Part shown: positions 54,889-64,000 of the stretch, piece after piece
How positions within the stretch are numbered: the first letter of the stretch is position 1
Layout: the number at the start of each line of letters is the position of its first letter
Source of the DNA: Pedobacter paludis
GTDB lineage: Bacteria > Bacteroidota > Bacteroidia > Sphingobacteriales > Sphingobacteriaceae
DNA: 64,000 nucleotides
NCBI RefSeq assembly: GCF_003173575.1
Contig: NZ_QGNY01000004.1
Location: 496,001 to 560,000, forward strand
Direction: 5' to 3'
Position numbers and translations under genes: made by a program
The notes under the pieces: model-generated
The model's input: the letters and a program-made list of their open reading frames with translations, nothing else
What the model was told of the DNA's origin: nothing
Databases searched by the model: none

Positions 54889-57290
54889 TGGATTATAACA
54901 ATCAAATCGAACAGAATAAGCTCGCTAGCCAAACAATTAATTATTGGAAAATTCTAAGAATTTTTTTAAGTAGGTGGTATTGGGTTGCTGGTTGTGTTCT
55001 CATAAGTTTTATTATTGCATGGCTTTATTTGCGCACAATAACACCAATTTATATTACCTCTGCATCGCTAAAACTGGACAATAACGATCAACAAATGAAT
55101 ACATTGCCCAATGCGCCAATGAATTATAGAGGATTTGTTTCCAATCAGATACAAACAGAGGGAATTATAATGCGTTCAGAAGATGTAATCTTGAATGCTC
55201 TAAAAAACCTTGATTATAAGATAAGTTACTATTTAGAGGGCCGCGTTAGAACATCAGAACTTTATCCGAAAACCCCATTCAAAATTGATATTTTATATCA
55301 GGATTCTGTAAATTTCAGTAGGGCCATCTACAATGTGAGCCCTATTGATGCCAATACTTTTGAGATTTCGACCAGCGACAATCAATTTAAAACTCAAGAA
55401 AAATATAAATATAATCAGCCCATTAACATGGGCAATATGGTTTTTGCTCTAAAATCTCCAGTGCCTGCTGTGGGTAAATACAGTTTTAAATTTAATGGGA
55501 TTAGAGATTTATATGGTAGAGCTGCAGGTGGCTTAAATGTTTATGAACAAGAGAAGAATACGAACATTATGGGAGTTACCCATACGGACAGCAACCCCAC
55601 TTTTTCGGCTGATGTACTTAATGAAATTATTAAACAGTATGTTAAAAACGATGCCGAGCTTAAAAAAAGATCCGCCAAACAAACTATCGATTACCTAAAT
55701 AGCCAGATTGATTTTCTTGATGCTCAGGTAAATAAATCTGGCAATAAACTGTCTAACTTCCAAACTTCAAATAGAATTATTGATCCTGTAACTGACAAAC
55801 AAATTAATAGCTCGAAACTTTCCCAATTACAAGATCAAGTTGCTCAACTTCAATTGCAGGAACTGGGCATACAACAGCTGGAAGATCAGGTTAAAAACAA
55901 TAAAGATAAAATACAACTCAACTTAAATCTTGAGGGAACAAACAGTACGTTGCTGGCAGGTTTAATTACTCAGTTCAACTCATTAATTATTTCGAGAGAA
56001 AATAAATTGCAAAGCTTTAATGCTGAAGCACAGCCCATAAAAGATATTGAAAGTCAAATTAACGAGCTTAAACAAGCAATAGTAACAAATATTCGCCTAT
56101 TACACGAGCGCAATCAGAAAACTATTTCCTATATTAATGGACAAATTAACAATGCCAATCAATCCTTAGGAACCATTCCGGCCAAACAAAATGATTTTGC
56201 CAAATTGCAAAGTAATTTCGACATCAATCAACGGATGTTTTCAATGCTTTTTGAACGCAAGCTTTCTGCTCAAATTAGCTCTGCAGCTGTAATTTCTGGA
56301 GCAACCATTATTGGCCAGGCACAACCTTCTTTCTCGCCCATTTCCCCTATTCCTCGCAAAATATATTCTTCCTACATGTTTATGGGCTTATTTGCTGGCT
56401 TGGGATTGATATTGGCAGCACGATTATTAAATCCTTATTTATACGATATTGAAACTATTGAAGGTATAACTGCAACACCAATAATCGGCGTGATTTTGAA
56501 ATACCCTAAAAAAGTAGATTTCGAAAGTCAAAGTGTACTTTCGATTGAAAAGCCAAAATCTATTTTTGCAGAATCAGTGCGCTCGGTGAGGACAAATTTG
56601 AGCTTTATGGCAAGCGACCGAGCAACAAAAGTTATCTGCGTGACTTCTGAAATATCTGGAGAAGGTAAATCTTTTGTAAGCTTAAATCTAGCAGGTACAC
56701 TTTCGATTATTGACAAAAAAGTCATCCTAATTGCAGCCGATTTAAGAAAATCTAAATTGCATAAAGCATTTGGATTTAATAATAATATTGGCCTTAGTAC
56801 CTATCTTTCTAAACAAAGTTCTTTGGATGAGATTATAAATCGGGATGAAAAACATAATATTGATTACATTACCTCAGGACCTGTTCCGCCTAACCCTTCA
56901 GAGCTTTTACACAGCGATCAGATTCAGGAACTAATTGCTAAACTAAGACTTACATATGAATATATCATTATAGATACTGCACCTGTTGGGCTGGTTTCGG
57001 ACTCTATCCCTCTTATTAGGCAGGCCGATGTAAATCTGTTTATTCTTCGATCAGGTGTTTCCAAAAACAGAGCTGCCAGCATTCCAGATCGTTTATCAAA
57101 AGAATATAGTTTGAATAACATTGCCATCATCCTAAATTCTTTTGGCAACGAAAAGTTGCACTCTAATATTTATACCACCAATTACGCTTACGGCAATACA
57201 GGCACTTACTATTATTCCAACTACACGGGTTATGGTAGAAGTGGGTATTATGATCATGAGAAAAGATGGTGGGAGTTTTGGAAGAAATAA
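54888..57290 (+). CDS. Wzc-like polysaccharide co-polymerase with BY-kinase domain
   Basis: The 800-residue inner-membrane protein has an N-terminal Wzz domain between two helices (about residues 30-50 and 485-505) with a coiled-coil periplasmic part. A cytoplasmic BY-kinase domain follows: Walker A SEISGEGKS (about 587-595), Walker A' IAADLRKSKL, and Walker B IIIDTAPVG (about 693). The tail is a dense Tyr cluster (YGNTGTYYYSNYTGYG), the expected autophosphorylation site. Wzc controls chain length and export together with Wza, encoded immediately upstream. Confidence 0.95.
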   Translation: MDYNNQIEQNKLASQTINYWKILRIFLSRWYWVAGCVLISFIIAWLYLRTITPIYITSASLKLDNNDQQMNTLPNAPMNYRGFVSNQIQTEGIIMRSEDVILNALKNLDYKISYYLEGRVRTSELYPKTPFKIDILYQDSVNFSRAIYNVSPIDANTFEISTSDNQFKTQEKYKYNQPINMGNMVFALKSPVPAVGKYSFKFNGIRDLYGRAAGGLNVYEQEKNTNIMGVTHTDSNPTFSADVLNEIIKQYVKNDAELKKRSAKQTIDYLNSQIDFLDAQVNKSGNKLSNFQTSNRIIDPVTDKQINSSKLSQLQDQVAQLQLQELGIQQLEDQVKNNKDKIQLNLNLEGTNSTLLAGLITQFNSLIISRENKLQSFNAEAQPIKDIESQINELKQAIVTNIRLLHERNQKTISYINGQINNANQSLGTIPAKQNDFAKLQSNFDINQRMFSMLFERKLSAQISSAAVISGATIIGQAQPSFSPISPIPRKIYSSYMFMGLFAGLGLILAARLLNPYLYDIETIEGITATPIIGVILKYPKKVDFESQSVLSIEKPKSIFAESVRSVRTNLSFMASDRATKVICVTSEISGEGKSFVSLNLAGTLSIIDKKVILIAADLRKSKLHKAFGFNNNIGLSTYLSKQSSLDEIINRDEKHNIDYITSGPVPPNPSELLHSDQIQELIAKLRLTYEYIIIDTAPVGLVSDSIPLIRQADVNLFILRSGVSKNRAASIPDRLSKEYSLNNIAIILNSFGNEKLHSNIYTTNYAYGNTGTYYYSNYTGYGRSGYYDHEKRWWEFWKK

Positions 57291-57304
57291 TGAGAGGTTT
57301 TGTG

Positions 57305-58145
57305 TCCTAGCCGGACAGGCTTTTTTCTTTTGAGAGACCAAAAGAAACAAAAGTTTCCGGCTTAAAATTTTTGACACCAAGCAAGTGAGATGGCTTGGAC
57401 AGTAGTTGCTTCAATCCCGACAAATCGGGATGTTAGACTGGTTGAGAGCAGAACGGGGATTTGGTGCAGGGGCCAAGCAGGGTGCGGCAGCCAGTTGCAT
57501 AATTCTTTTTTGATATAAAAGAATGTTTTGGAGTCATAGCCGGACAGGCTTTTTTCTTTTTGACAACAAAAAGAAACAAAAATTGCCGGCTTAAAATTTT
57601 TGACACCAAGCAAGTGAGAAGGCTTGGACAGTAGTTGCTTCAAAAATTTGTTAGGCCGGTTGAGAGCAGAACGAAGATTTAGTGCAGGAGCCAAGCAGGG
57701 TGCGGTAGCCAGTTGCAACATTCTTTTTTGATATAAAAGAATGTTTTTGAGTCCTGGCCGGACGGGCTTCTTTCTTTTGAGAGACCAAAAGAAACAAAAG
57801 TTTCCGGCTTAAAATTTTTGACACAAAGCAAGTGAGATGGCTTGGACAGTAGTTGCTTCAATCCCGACAAATCGGGATGTTAGGCTGGTTGAGAGCAGAA
57901 TGGAGATTTGGTGCAGGGGCTAAGCAGGGGGCAGTATCAAATAGCTTAAATGCTTTTTTGATATAAAGAATGTTTTTGAGTCCTGGCCGAACAGGCTTTT
58001 TTCTTTTTGACAACAAAAAGAAACAAAAATTGCCGGCTTAAAATTTTTGACACCAAGCAAGTGAGCAGGGCCGGACAGTAGTTGCTTCAATCCCGACAAA
58101 TCGGGATGTTAGGCCGGTTGAGAGCAGAACGGAGATTTGGTGCAG
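57305..58145. repeat. Four tandem ~225-bp repeats with hairpins, upstream of the upxY-like gene
   Basis: Copies begin at about 57305, 57536, 57752 and 57982, each headed by [AG]GCCGGACAGGCTT-like sequence (periods about 231, 218 and 230 bases). Each copy contains TTTCTTTTG...CAAAAGAAA (stem), GACACCAAGCAAGTGAG, and GGTTGAGAGCAGAA. Copies 1, 3 and 4 also carry AATCCCGACAAATCGGGAT, another stem. A fifth copy lies at 58822-58998. Minus-strand frames through these copies recur with the DNA and are treated as non-coding. The array fills most of the 966-base gap between wzc and upxY. Confidence 0.85.
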
Positions 58146-58256
58146 ACCTGACGATGCTAAAAAGCAAGATTTATAGTTAAAAATAGAGGTTTAGTTATTT
58201 TCAGGTTTTACATTTTGAATAGACAAGATAATTGAAGATTGAAATAAGTTTTATAG

Positions 58257-58760
58257 ATGATCGACAATAATTATAGATGGTACCCAGTTTACACGCGTTC
58301 GAGAGCAGAAAAAAAAGCTTATGAAGAATTAATCCGTAAAGACATTATCGCCTATCTTCCTCTTAAAAAGATACTTAAACAGTGGAGCGATCGCAAAAAA
58401 ATTATTGAAGAACCTTTAATAAAATCTTATCTGTTTGTGTATATTTCGGCCAAAGAGCAGACGGAAGTTTTAATGACCAACGGCATCTCGAGGTTTATTT
58501 ATTTCTCAGGGAATATAGCAAGCTTACCAGACAAACAAATACAGGATTTAAAGTTATTATTGGCTACTGAAGATGATTTAGAAGTTTTCGATTTTGCTAT
58601 TAAAGCAGGCGAAAAAGTTGTTGTTAAAGCGGGCCCCTTTAAGGGAATGCTAGCCGAACTGGTTTCCATACACAATAAACAGCGCATCATTTTACGTTTA
58701 CATAACATGGGGTATGCCATTGAAATTAATACTTCAATGAAATTTATTGAGAAGTTTTAA
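58257..58760 (+). CDS. UpxY-like transcription antiterminator (NusG family)
   Basis: The 167-residue product is a NusG-like protein: an N-terminal NGN domain (WYPVYTRSRAEKKAYEELIR) and a C-terminal KOW domain (GEKVVVKAGPFKGMLAELV). In Bacteroides, UpxY proteins let RNA polymerase read through the untranslated leader of their own polysaccharide operon. Here the gene is not first in the whole export region: it follows wza/wzc and a hairpin array, and precedes asnB and the assembly genes, so it may act on the downstream unit. Expression control by antitermination is inferred. Confidence 0.9.
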   Translation: MIDNNYRWYPVYTRSRAEKKAYEELIRKDIIAYLPLKKILKQWSDRKKIIEEPLIKSYLFVYISAKEQTEVLMTNGISRFIYFSGNIASLPDKQIQDLKLLLATEDDLEVFDFAIKAGEKVVVKAGPFKGMLAELVSIHNKQRIILRLHNMGYAIEINTSMKFIEKF

Positions 58761-58821
58761 GGAATATTACTTTATTAGAAAGAGATATTTGTTGCTTTTT
58801 TGAAATAAAATGATTGGTGGG

Positions 58822-58998
58822 GTTCTAGACGGATGGGCATCTTTCTTTTGATAGACCAAAAGAAACAAAAGTCTCCGGATTAAAATTTTTGACACCAAGC
58901 AAGTGAGCAGGGCCGGACAGTAGTTGCTTCAATCCCGACAAATCGGGATGTTAGGCCGGTTAAGAGCAGAATAGAGATTGGTGCAGAGGCCAAGCAGG
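58822..58998. repeat. Fifth copy of the ~225-bp repeat, downstream of upxY
   Basis: Shares TTTTTGACACCAAGCAAGTG, GACAGTAGTTGCTTCAATCC and AATCGGGATGTTAGGCCGGT with the upstream array. After it, 58999-59271 is AT-rich, with a degenerate direct repeat (TCATTAGTTCATTAGTCAAT, then TAGTTCATTGGTTG) and no credible gene. This leader-like gap precedes asnB. Confidence 0.75.
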
Positions 58999-59271
58999 GA
59001 GAATAAGCATAATGAAAATTTATTGCATGCCTATCTGAGGTTTAGTAGAAAAGCTTAGGAAAAAAAGGAATGCAAATTAAAATGAATGTCTAATCGACTT
59101 AGATTAGCATTAAGAAAATATCAAGATTAATCGGTCATTTTTAAATTAAAAATGTGACTGAAAGGGCGAAGCTGTGCAAGGATGGTTTATTGGTCATTAG
59201 TTCATTAGTCAATAGTTCATTGGTTGTTGGTTGTTTATTGATTATTAACATTTGAAATATTTTTATTCTAA

Positions 59272-61059
59272 ATGTGTCGCATAGCTGGAATTATTGATCG
59301 AAATCAATCTGTTGAAATCCTTAGCCATCGGGTGAAAGCGATGTGCGATAGCATGCAACACGGAGGTCCGGATGATTCTGGGATTTATGCAGACTTAGAT
59401 GCCCATGTTTGTCTTGGAAATAGACGACTGGCCATTTTAGACTTGAGTTCGAGTGGACATCAGCCTATGGAAAGCAAGGATGGAAATCTTGCTGTAACCT
59501 ACAATGGAGAAATCTATAATTTTAAGGAAATTAGAGCAGAATTGGTTTCTCAGGGATATCTTTTCAGAACCCAAACCGATACAGAAGTTATATTATACGC
59601 CTATCAGCACTGGGGAGAAAAATCTTTCGAAAAATTAGATGGAATTTTTGCCTTTAGCATTTTTGATAAACAAAAACAATGCGTATATCTTGTTCGTGAT
59701 TTTAACGGAATTAAACCGCTTTATTATCATTTAGAAAATGGCCAGCTAACTTTTGCTTCGGAAGTTAAGGCATTTCAACATGCCCATATTAATCAGGAAG
59801 ACGAAAATTGGAAAATCTACTATCTTGCATTTGGCCATATTCCAGAACCATATACCACGCTCAAAAACGTGTATAGCTTTGCAAAGGGAAGTTATTTAAG
59901 ATATCATCTAAACACTTCAAGTTGCGAGATAACTTCTTATTTTCAGTTCGAAAGTTCATCCTTTATTACCGACGAAAACTACGCAATTAAAAGAATAAGG
60001 GAAGAACTGAGCAAATCTATTCAACAGCAGCTTATTTCTGATGTAAATATTGGCGTTTTATTTAGTGGCGGACTTGATTCTAGTATTATAACCGTTCTGG
60101 CCAATCAATATAGCCAAGATAATTTAAGCTGTATCTCCGCAAATTTTGATGAAATCGATTTTTCTGAGCACAAGCAGAGAACCGGTTTGCTTAATAAAAT
60201 CAATGCAAATAAAATAGAACGTCTGATCACTTATCGAGATTTTGTACAGAATTTTGATGCCGTAATCCAAAACATGGATCAGCCGACCAATGATGGGATA
60301 AACACCTGGTTTGTTTGCAAAGCGGCCAAAGAAAACGGTATAAAATCTGTCCTTTCTGGCTTAGGCGCCGACGAATTATTTGGAGGTTATCCTTCTTTTG
60401 ATCGGATCCATAAAATTCAAAATTTAAACTGGTTAAGTAAAAGCAGCCTAAAAAGCACACGCTACTTTAAAAACATTAAACTTAAACGACTTTATTATCT
60501 GAGTTTGGACTCCCCTATCGGCGAATATCTGTGCTTACGAGGCGTGTACTCACCTGATGTTATTGCAGAACTTTTGGATATTGATATGAAGACTGTGCTT
60601 GATTGCCTGGAAAACATTCCGGTAAGTGCACATATTAAAAATACCAGTAACGAAACACGGGCAAGCTGGTTCGAATTTAATATGTACATGCAAAACCAGC
60701 TTTTAAAGGATACCGATTTTATGAGCATGAGTCATGGTGTTGAAGTTCGAGTGCCATTTTTGGATCGAAATTTTGTTAGTCTGGTACTCTCCATTTCAAA
60801 TGAAATCAAATTTAGCTACGAGCAAAAGAAAAAGCTTTTGGTAGAAGCTTACAAAGATGATCTACCTGTGGAAACCTGGAACAGATCCAAAATGGGATTT
60901 ACCTTTCCTTTCCAAGAGTGGATGCGCAAGAATAGAGACATTTCCGACCCTGAGATTTATATTAATAAAAGGGCCAAAGCCTTAATGCATACCTTTAGAG
61001 ATAATAATCTCCACTGGTCTTCTGCATTTGCACTCTACCGAATTTATCATGCCAGCTAA
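59272..61059 (+). CDS. asnB: Asparagine synthase (glutamine-hydrolysing)-like protein
   Basis: The 595-residue product has an N-terminal class II glutaminase domain (Cys2 nucleophile in MCRIAGI, where most relatives have MCGI; RRLAILDLS, YNGEIYNF) and a C-terminal synthase domain with the PP-loop GVLFSGGLDSSI (about residues 261-272). Context in a polysaccharide region suggests a role in amidating or modifying a sugar or peptide component rather than bulk asparagine supply, but this is inferred. The following GT4 gene starts inside its last codons (ATG at 61049). Confidence 0.9.
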   Translation: MCRIAGIIDRNQSVEILSHRVKAMCDSMQHGGPDDSGIYADLDAHVCLGNRRLAILDLSSSGHQPMESKDGNLAVTYNGEIYNFKEIRAELVSQGYLFRTQTDTEVILYAYQHWGEKSFEKLDGIFAFSIFDKQKQCVYLVRDFNGIKPLYYHLENGQLTFASEVKAFQHAHINQEDENWKIYYLAFGHIPEPYTTLKNVYSFAKGSYLRYHLNTSSCEITSYFQFESSSFITDENYAIKRIREELSKSIQQQLISDVNIGVLFSGGLDSSIITVLANQYSQDNLSCISANFDEIDFSEHKQRTGLLNKINANKIERLITYRDFVQNFDAVIQNMDQPTNDGINTWFVCKAAKENGIKSVLSGLGADELFGGYPSFDRIHKIQNLNWLSKSSLKSTRYFKNIKLKRLYYLSLDSPIGEYLCLRGVYSPDVIAELLDIDMKTVLDCLENIPVSAHIKNTSNETRASWFEFNMYMQNQLLKDTDFMSMSHGVEVRVPFLDRNFVSLVLSISNEIKFSYEQKKKLLVEAYKDDLPVETWNRSKMGFTFPFQEWMRKNRDISDPEIYINKRAKALMHTFRDNNLHWSSAFALYRIYHAS

Positions 61060-62197
61060 AGTGCTATTTTTAACCTTAAAAACATTTGGCTTTACAGGAG
61101 GCATAGAGAAAGTATGCCGAACTTTGTGCAGGGTTTTCTATGATTTAAGTGAGGAAAAAAAAGTAGAGCCCTCTGTTTACTCCATGTATGATCGAGATAC
61201 GGAACGCGATTCGAGGTATTTAAGCAAAAGTCAGTTCACAGGTTTCAATTTTAATCGAAAATACTTTGTGCTTAAAGCATTAATTAAAGGACTTAAATCT
61301 GATGTGATTGTACTCAGCCACATCCACTTGCTTAATGTTGGCTATTTGATTAAAAAAATCCAACCCAAAAAAAGAGTTTACCTCATTGCTCACGGAATAG
61401 AAATATGGAGGTCGTTACCAGAAGCAAAGGTTAATGTGCTTAAAAGTTTGGATATGATTATTTGTGTAAGCCACTTTACTGCCAGCAAGATCCATACGAT
61501 GCATGGCATTCCAGAGGCTCAATTGGAAGTTCTAAATAACTGCTTAGATCCTTTTTATTATATCTCCAAGAACTTTGATAAGCCGAAGTTTTTATTAGAT
61601 CGATACCAATTGAACGAAGACAACATTATTTTATTTTCGCTGTCCAGGTTGTCATCATCAGAAAAATACAAGGGCTATGATCATAATATAGAATTGCTTC
61701 CAGCTTTGTTAGAAAAACATCCAAATCTTATTTATTTATTAGGAGGAAAATGGGATGACCTCGAAAAACGAAGATTGGATGAACTCGTTAAAAAACATCA
61801 TTTAGAGAAACGGATTCGTATTATTGGTTTTGTAGACGAGGCTGAAGTAACGGATCATTTCCTTTTATCAGATATATTTATTATGCCCAGCAAAAAAGAA
61901 GGTTTCGGGATCGTTTTTATAGAAGCCGTAGCCAGTGGTTTACAGGTTATTGCCGGGAATAAAGACGGAAGTATTGATGCTTTGAGAAATGGAAGGCTTG
62001 GCGCCCTAGTAGACCCTGACAATTTGAAAGACATTCAGGAGAAAATCCAATACTTTTTAGATCATCCTCAAAGCATAAATGATAAGCTCATTTTGCAACG
62101 CGATTGTATGGAGGTTTTCAATTATAGCCGGTATAAAAAAGCTGTAGAGTTGCTCATTATCAAAGGAAGTATTGGTAAAAAGTTTGTTTATGCGTAG
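61049..62197 (+). CDS. Glycosyltransferase family 4 (GT-B)
   Basis: The product of about 382 residues begins MPAKVLFLTLKTFGFTGGIE, the GGIE-type N-terminal motif of GT4 enzymes. The C-terminal domain carries IIGFVDEAEVTDHFLLSDI and the E-x7-E retaining motif in KKEGFGIVFIEAVASG. Donor and acceptor sugars are not determinable. The ATG at 61049 is preferred over one at 61028 that overlaps asnB more deeply; even so it overlaps asnB by 11 bases, implying translational coupling. Confidence 0.92.
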   Translation: MPAKVLFLTLKTFGFTGGIEKVCRTLCRVFYDLSEEKKVEPSVYSMYDRDTERDSRYLSKSQFTGFNFNRKYFVLKALIKGLKSDVIVLSHIHLLNVGYLIKKIQPKKRVYLIAHGIEIWRSLPEAKVNVLKSLDMIICVSHFTASKIHTMHGIPEAQLEVLNNCLDPFYYISKNFDKPKFLLDRYQLNEDNIILFSLSRLSSSEKYKGYDHNIELLPALLEKHPNLIYLLGGKWDDLEKRRLDELVKKHHLEKRIRIIGFVDEAEVTDHFLLSDIFIMPSKKEGFGIVFIEAVASGLQVIAGNKDGSIDALRNGRLGALVDPDNLKDIQEKIQYFLDHPQSINDKLILQRDCMEVFNYSRYKKAVELLIIKGSIGKKFVYA

Positions 62198-62261
62198 TGC
62201 CAATTATTGGTAATTAAGCGTCAAGATTGAATGTATAATTGTTAAATCACACCAAAAAATA

Positions 62262-63362
62262 ATGATACAGGTTACTAAACCATTCCTACCTCCAAAAGAA
62301 GAGGTTTATAAATTATTCGATGGTATTTGGGAATCTGAGTGGCTAACTAATGACGGGCCATTAGTGAATGCATTAGAATCCAGTCTGAAAGACTACTTAA
62401 ACATACAAAAGCTAATTTTTGTAAATAACGGTACTACCGCACTTCAGATTGCAATTAAAGCCTTAGCATTAAAAGGTGAAATTATTACCACTCCTTTCAG
62501 TTTTGTAGCTACGAGCAGTTCAATTGTCTGGGGTAATTGCAAACCTGTTTTTGTAGATATTTGCTCGAATTCATTTAATCTGAATCCTGATTTAATAGAG
62601 GATGCAATTACTTCAGAAACGTCTGCAATCTTAGCAACACATGTTTTTGGTTATCCCTGTAATATTGATGCCATTGAACAAATTGCGACCAAATATGGTT
62701 TGAAGGTCATTTACGATGCTGCGCATTGCTTTGGATCATTGTATAAAAACAAGTCGGTTTTTTCGTATGGAGATATCAGCATCACAAGTTTTCATGCAAC
62801 CAAACTTTTTCATACAGTAGAAGGTGGTGCTTTATTTTGTCATTCATCATCTTTACTGAATAAGGTATCTTATATGCGGAACTTTGGCTTTGAAGGTGCG
62901 CACTCTTTTGCTGAAATCGGAATAAACGGAAAGAATTCAGAATTTCATGCCGCTATGGGATTGGTAAATTTAAACTATATTGACTCTATCTTAAAAAAGC
63001 GCAAATTATTGTGTTTATATTATCGGAAGAAGTTAAGTAATATCGCCATAAAATTTCAAGAGCAGGTTGCGGATAGCGAACCAAATTATTGTTACATGCC
63101 AATAGTACTGGAAGACGAGGAAATGACTTTGAATGTGATTGAAGCGCTTGAGTCAAATGACATTTTTCCACGCCGTTATTTTTATCCGTCCTTAAATACA
63201 GTACCAATATTTAATTCCCTGCAAAATTGCCCTGTAAGTGAGTCCATTTCCTCACGGATTATCTGTCTTCCGCTCTATCATACTTTGGAAATGGAAGATG
63301 TTGATTTAATTACAAATATAATTTTGGCAGCTTTGAAGCTTAAGGCATTGAGCTACTGTTAA
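62262..63362 (+). CDS. DegT/DnrJ/EryC1/StrS aminotransferase, VioA/dTDP-4-amino-sugar type
   Basis: The 366-residue PLP enzyme has ESEWLTNDGPLVNALE, FVNNGTTALQIAI, and the Schiff-base Lys near residue 181 in SFHATKLFHTVEGGALF. FHATKLF with VEGGAL is typical of dTDP-4-amino-4,6-dideoxyglucose (VioA-like) and related transaminases. It is a second sugar aminotransferase distinct from the one at 51037-52155. It lies 64 bases after the GT4 gene and 21 bases before the Wzm-type permease gene. Confidence 0.92.
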   Translation: MIQVTKPFLPPKEEVYKLFDGIWESEWLTNDGPLVNALESSLKDYLNIQKLIFVNNGTTALQIAIKALALKGEIITTPFSFVATSSSIVWGNCKPVFVDICSNSFNLNPDLIEDAITSETSAILATHVFGYPCNIDAIEQIATKYGLKVIYDAAHCFGSLYKNKSVFSYGDISITSFHATKLFHTVEGGALFCHSSSLLNKVSYMRNFGFEGAHSFAEIGINGKNSEFHAAMGLVNLNYIDSILKKRKLLCLYYRKKLSNIAIKFQEQVADSEPNYCYMPIVLEDEEMTLNVIEALESNDIFPRRYFYPSLNTVPIFNSLQNCPVSESISSRIICLPLYHTLEMEDVDLITNIILAALKLKALSYC

Positions 63363-63383
63363 ACTACAGATTTAATTTCCATA

Positions 63384-64000
63384 ATGAACGAACAAGAACA
63401 CGACTGGACCATTGAAGCCAAATCGTCTTTATTAGATTTAAAACTTAATGAAGTTTGGGCATATCGTGATTTATTATGGCTTCTTGTTCGCAGGGATTTT
63501 GTCTCTTTTTACAAACAAACTATTCTTGGGCCCCTGTGGTTTTTCATTCAGCCTTTGTTTACTACAATAATTTTCACTTTCATATTTGGAAACTTAGCCG
63601 GAATTTCTACTGATGGTTTACCAAAACCTCTTTTTTATATGGCAGGGATTACCGCCTGGAACTATTTCGCAGATTGTTTGAACAAGACCTCATCTGTATT
63701 TAAGGATAATGCGGGGATTTTTGGTAAGGTTTATTTTCCAAGGTTAATTATGCCCTTGAGTATTGTGGTTAGCAATCTAGTGAGATTTGGTGTTCAGATG
63801 ATTTTGTTTCTGCTTTTCATGGGCTATTATTATTTGTTAGGAGCGCACTTTCAGGTTACTTGGGCTATTCTATTGTTTCCTTTGCTCCTAGTTCTCATGG
63901 CGCTTTTGGGTTTGGGCGCAGGTATGATCATTTCTGCAATGACCACCAAATATAGAGATCTTGCTTTTCTAATTGGTTTTGGCGTGCAATTGTTCATGTA
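63384..64000 (+). CDS. ABC-2 type polysaccharide/polyol exporter permease (Wzm-like), 5' part
   Basis: Translation from the ATG at 63384 gives MNEQEHDWTIEAKSSLLDLK, then LRDLLWLLV-like AYRDLLWLLVRRDFVSFYKQ and ILGPLWFFIQPLF, the amphipathic entry and first helices of Wzm/RfbA/TagG permeases. At least five hydrophobic helices follow before the window ends in frame at about residue 205. The family exports lipid-linked O-antigen or teichoic-type polymers together with a Wzt ATPase, which would be expected just right of the window. The 3' end is cut off by the window. Confidence 0.9.
   Translation, partial: MNEQEHDWTIEAKSSLLDLKLNEVWAYRDLLWLLVRRDFVSFYKQTILGPLWFFIQPLFTTIIFTFIFGNLAGISTDGLPKPLFYMAGITAWNYFADCLNKTSSVFKDNAGIFGKVYFPRLIMPLSIVVSNLVRFGVQMILFLLFMGYYYLLGAHFQVTWAILLFPLLLVLMALLGLGAGMIISAMTTKYRDLAFLIGFGVQLFM

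Noticed and set aside
57362..57870. Minus-strand frames of 63-119 codons with QLLSKPSHLL repeats
   Set aside because: They translate the ~225-bp repeat array and are not conserved in frame between copies.

Overview
The window looks like chromosomal DNA of a Bacteroidota bacterium, most likely a Sphingobacteriaceae member close to Pedobacter. This is inferred from the AT-rich composition, TonB-dependent receptors with a carboxypeptidase-like N-terminal domain, the division/cell-wall cluster order with an FtsL-like protein and a PASTA-bearing FtsI, a Hc1-type histone-like protein, an UpxY-type antiterminator, and TAnnTTTG-like -7 boxes. No rRNA, tRNA or CRISPR array was seen.

Layout. 1-9.1 kb: end of a TonB-dependent receptor, a glycogen branching enzyme (glgB), a GH31 alpha-glucosidase and a second TonB-dependent receptor. 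9.2-23.5 kb: housekeeping and accessory genes (penicillin-acylase-like enzyme, LuxE-like adenylate-forming protein, RES/Xre toxin-antitoxin pair, tyrS, patatin, ACP phosphodiesterase-like protein, ligA, a GxxExxY gene inside inverted repeats, dapA, a small lipoprotein, a 58-residue histone-like gene, an alpha-oxoamine synthase). 23.6-40.4 kb: the dcw cluster on the minus strand, in transcription order mraZ-rsmH-ftsL-ftsI-murE-mraY-murD-ftsW-(four-helix-bundle gene)-murG-murC-ftsQ-ftsA-ftsZ. It is preceded by direct repeats that look like an MraZ operator and followed by a strong terminator. MurE carries the DNPR signature and dapA is nearby, which together point to meso-diaminopimelate peptidoglycan. 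40.6-41.8 kb: a frameshifted REP-associated tyrosine transposase gene flanked on both sides by REP hairpins. 41.8-45.8 kb: pgk, a GNAT acetyltransferase, gap and a WecA/MraY-like glycosyl-1-phosphate transferase.

45.8-64 kb is an accessory surface-polysaccharide region. It holds three tandem copies of a ~445-bp repeat, a GT2 glycosyltransferase, an amino-sugar cassette (cupin, methyltransferase, DegT aminotransferase), wza-like and wzc-like export genes, an upxY-like antiterminator embedded in ~225-bp repeats, asnB, a GT4 glycosyltransferase, another DegT aminotransferase, and the start of a Wzm-type ABC permease that runs off the right edge.

The most interesting feature lies in this region. 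Five small secreted proteins, all on the minus strand between 47.9 and 53.9 kb, share one architecture: signal peptide, a mature N-terminus with Gly-Cys, a variable Cys-containing body, a C-P-[LI]-D-D-Y-like motif, one membrane helix and a short basic tail. This resembles exosortase-type (PEP-CTERM/PID-CTERM-like) sorting signals. The bodies are not obviously related. One gene overlaps the GT2 gene by 32 bp. A family of differently bodied small proteins with a common C-terminal signal beside an exopolysaccharide locus suggests a dedicated surface-sorting system whose processing enzyme is not visible in this window.
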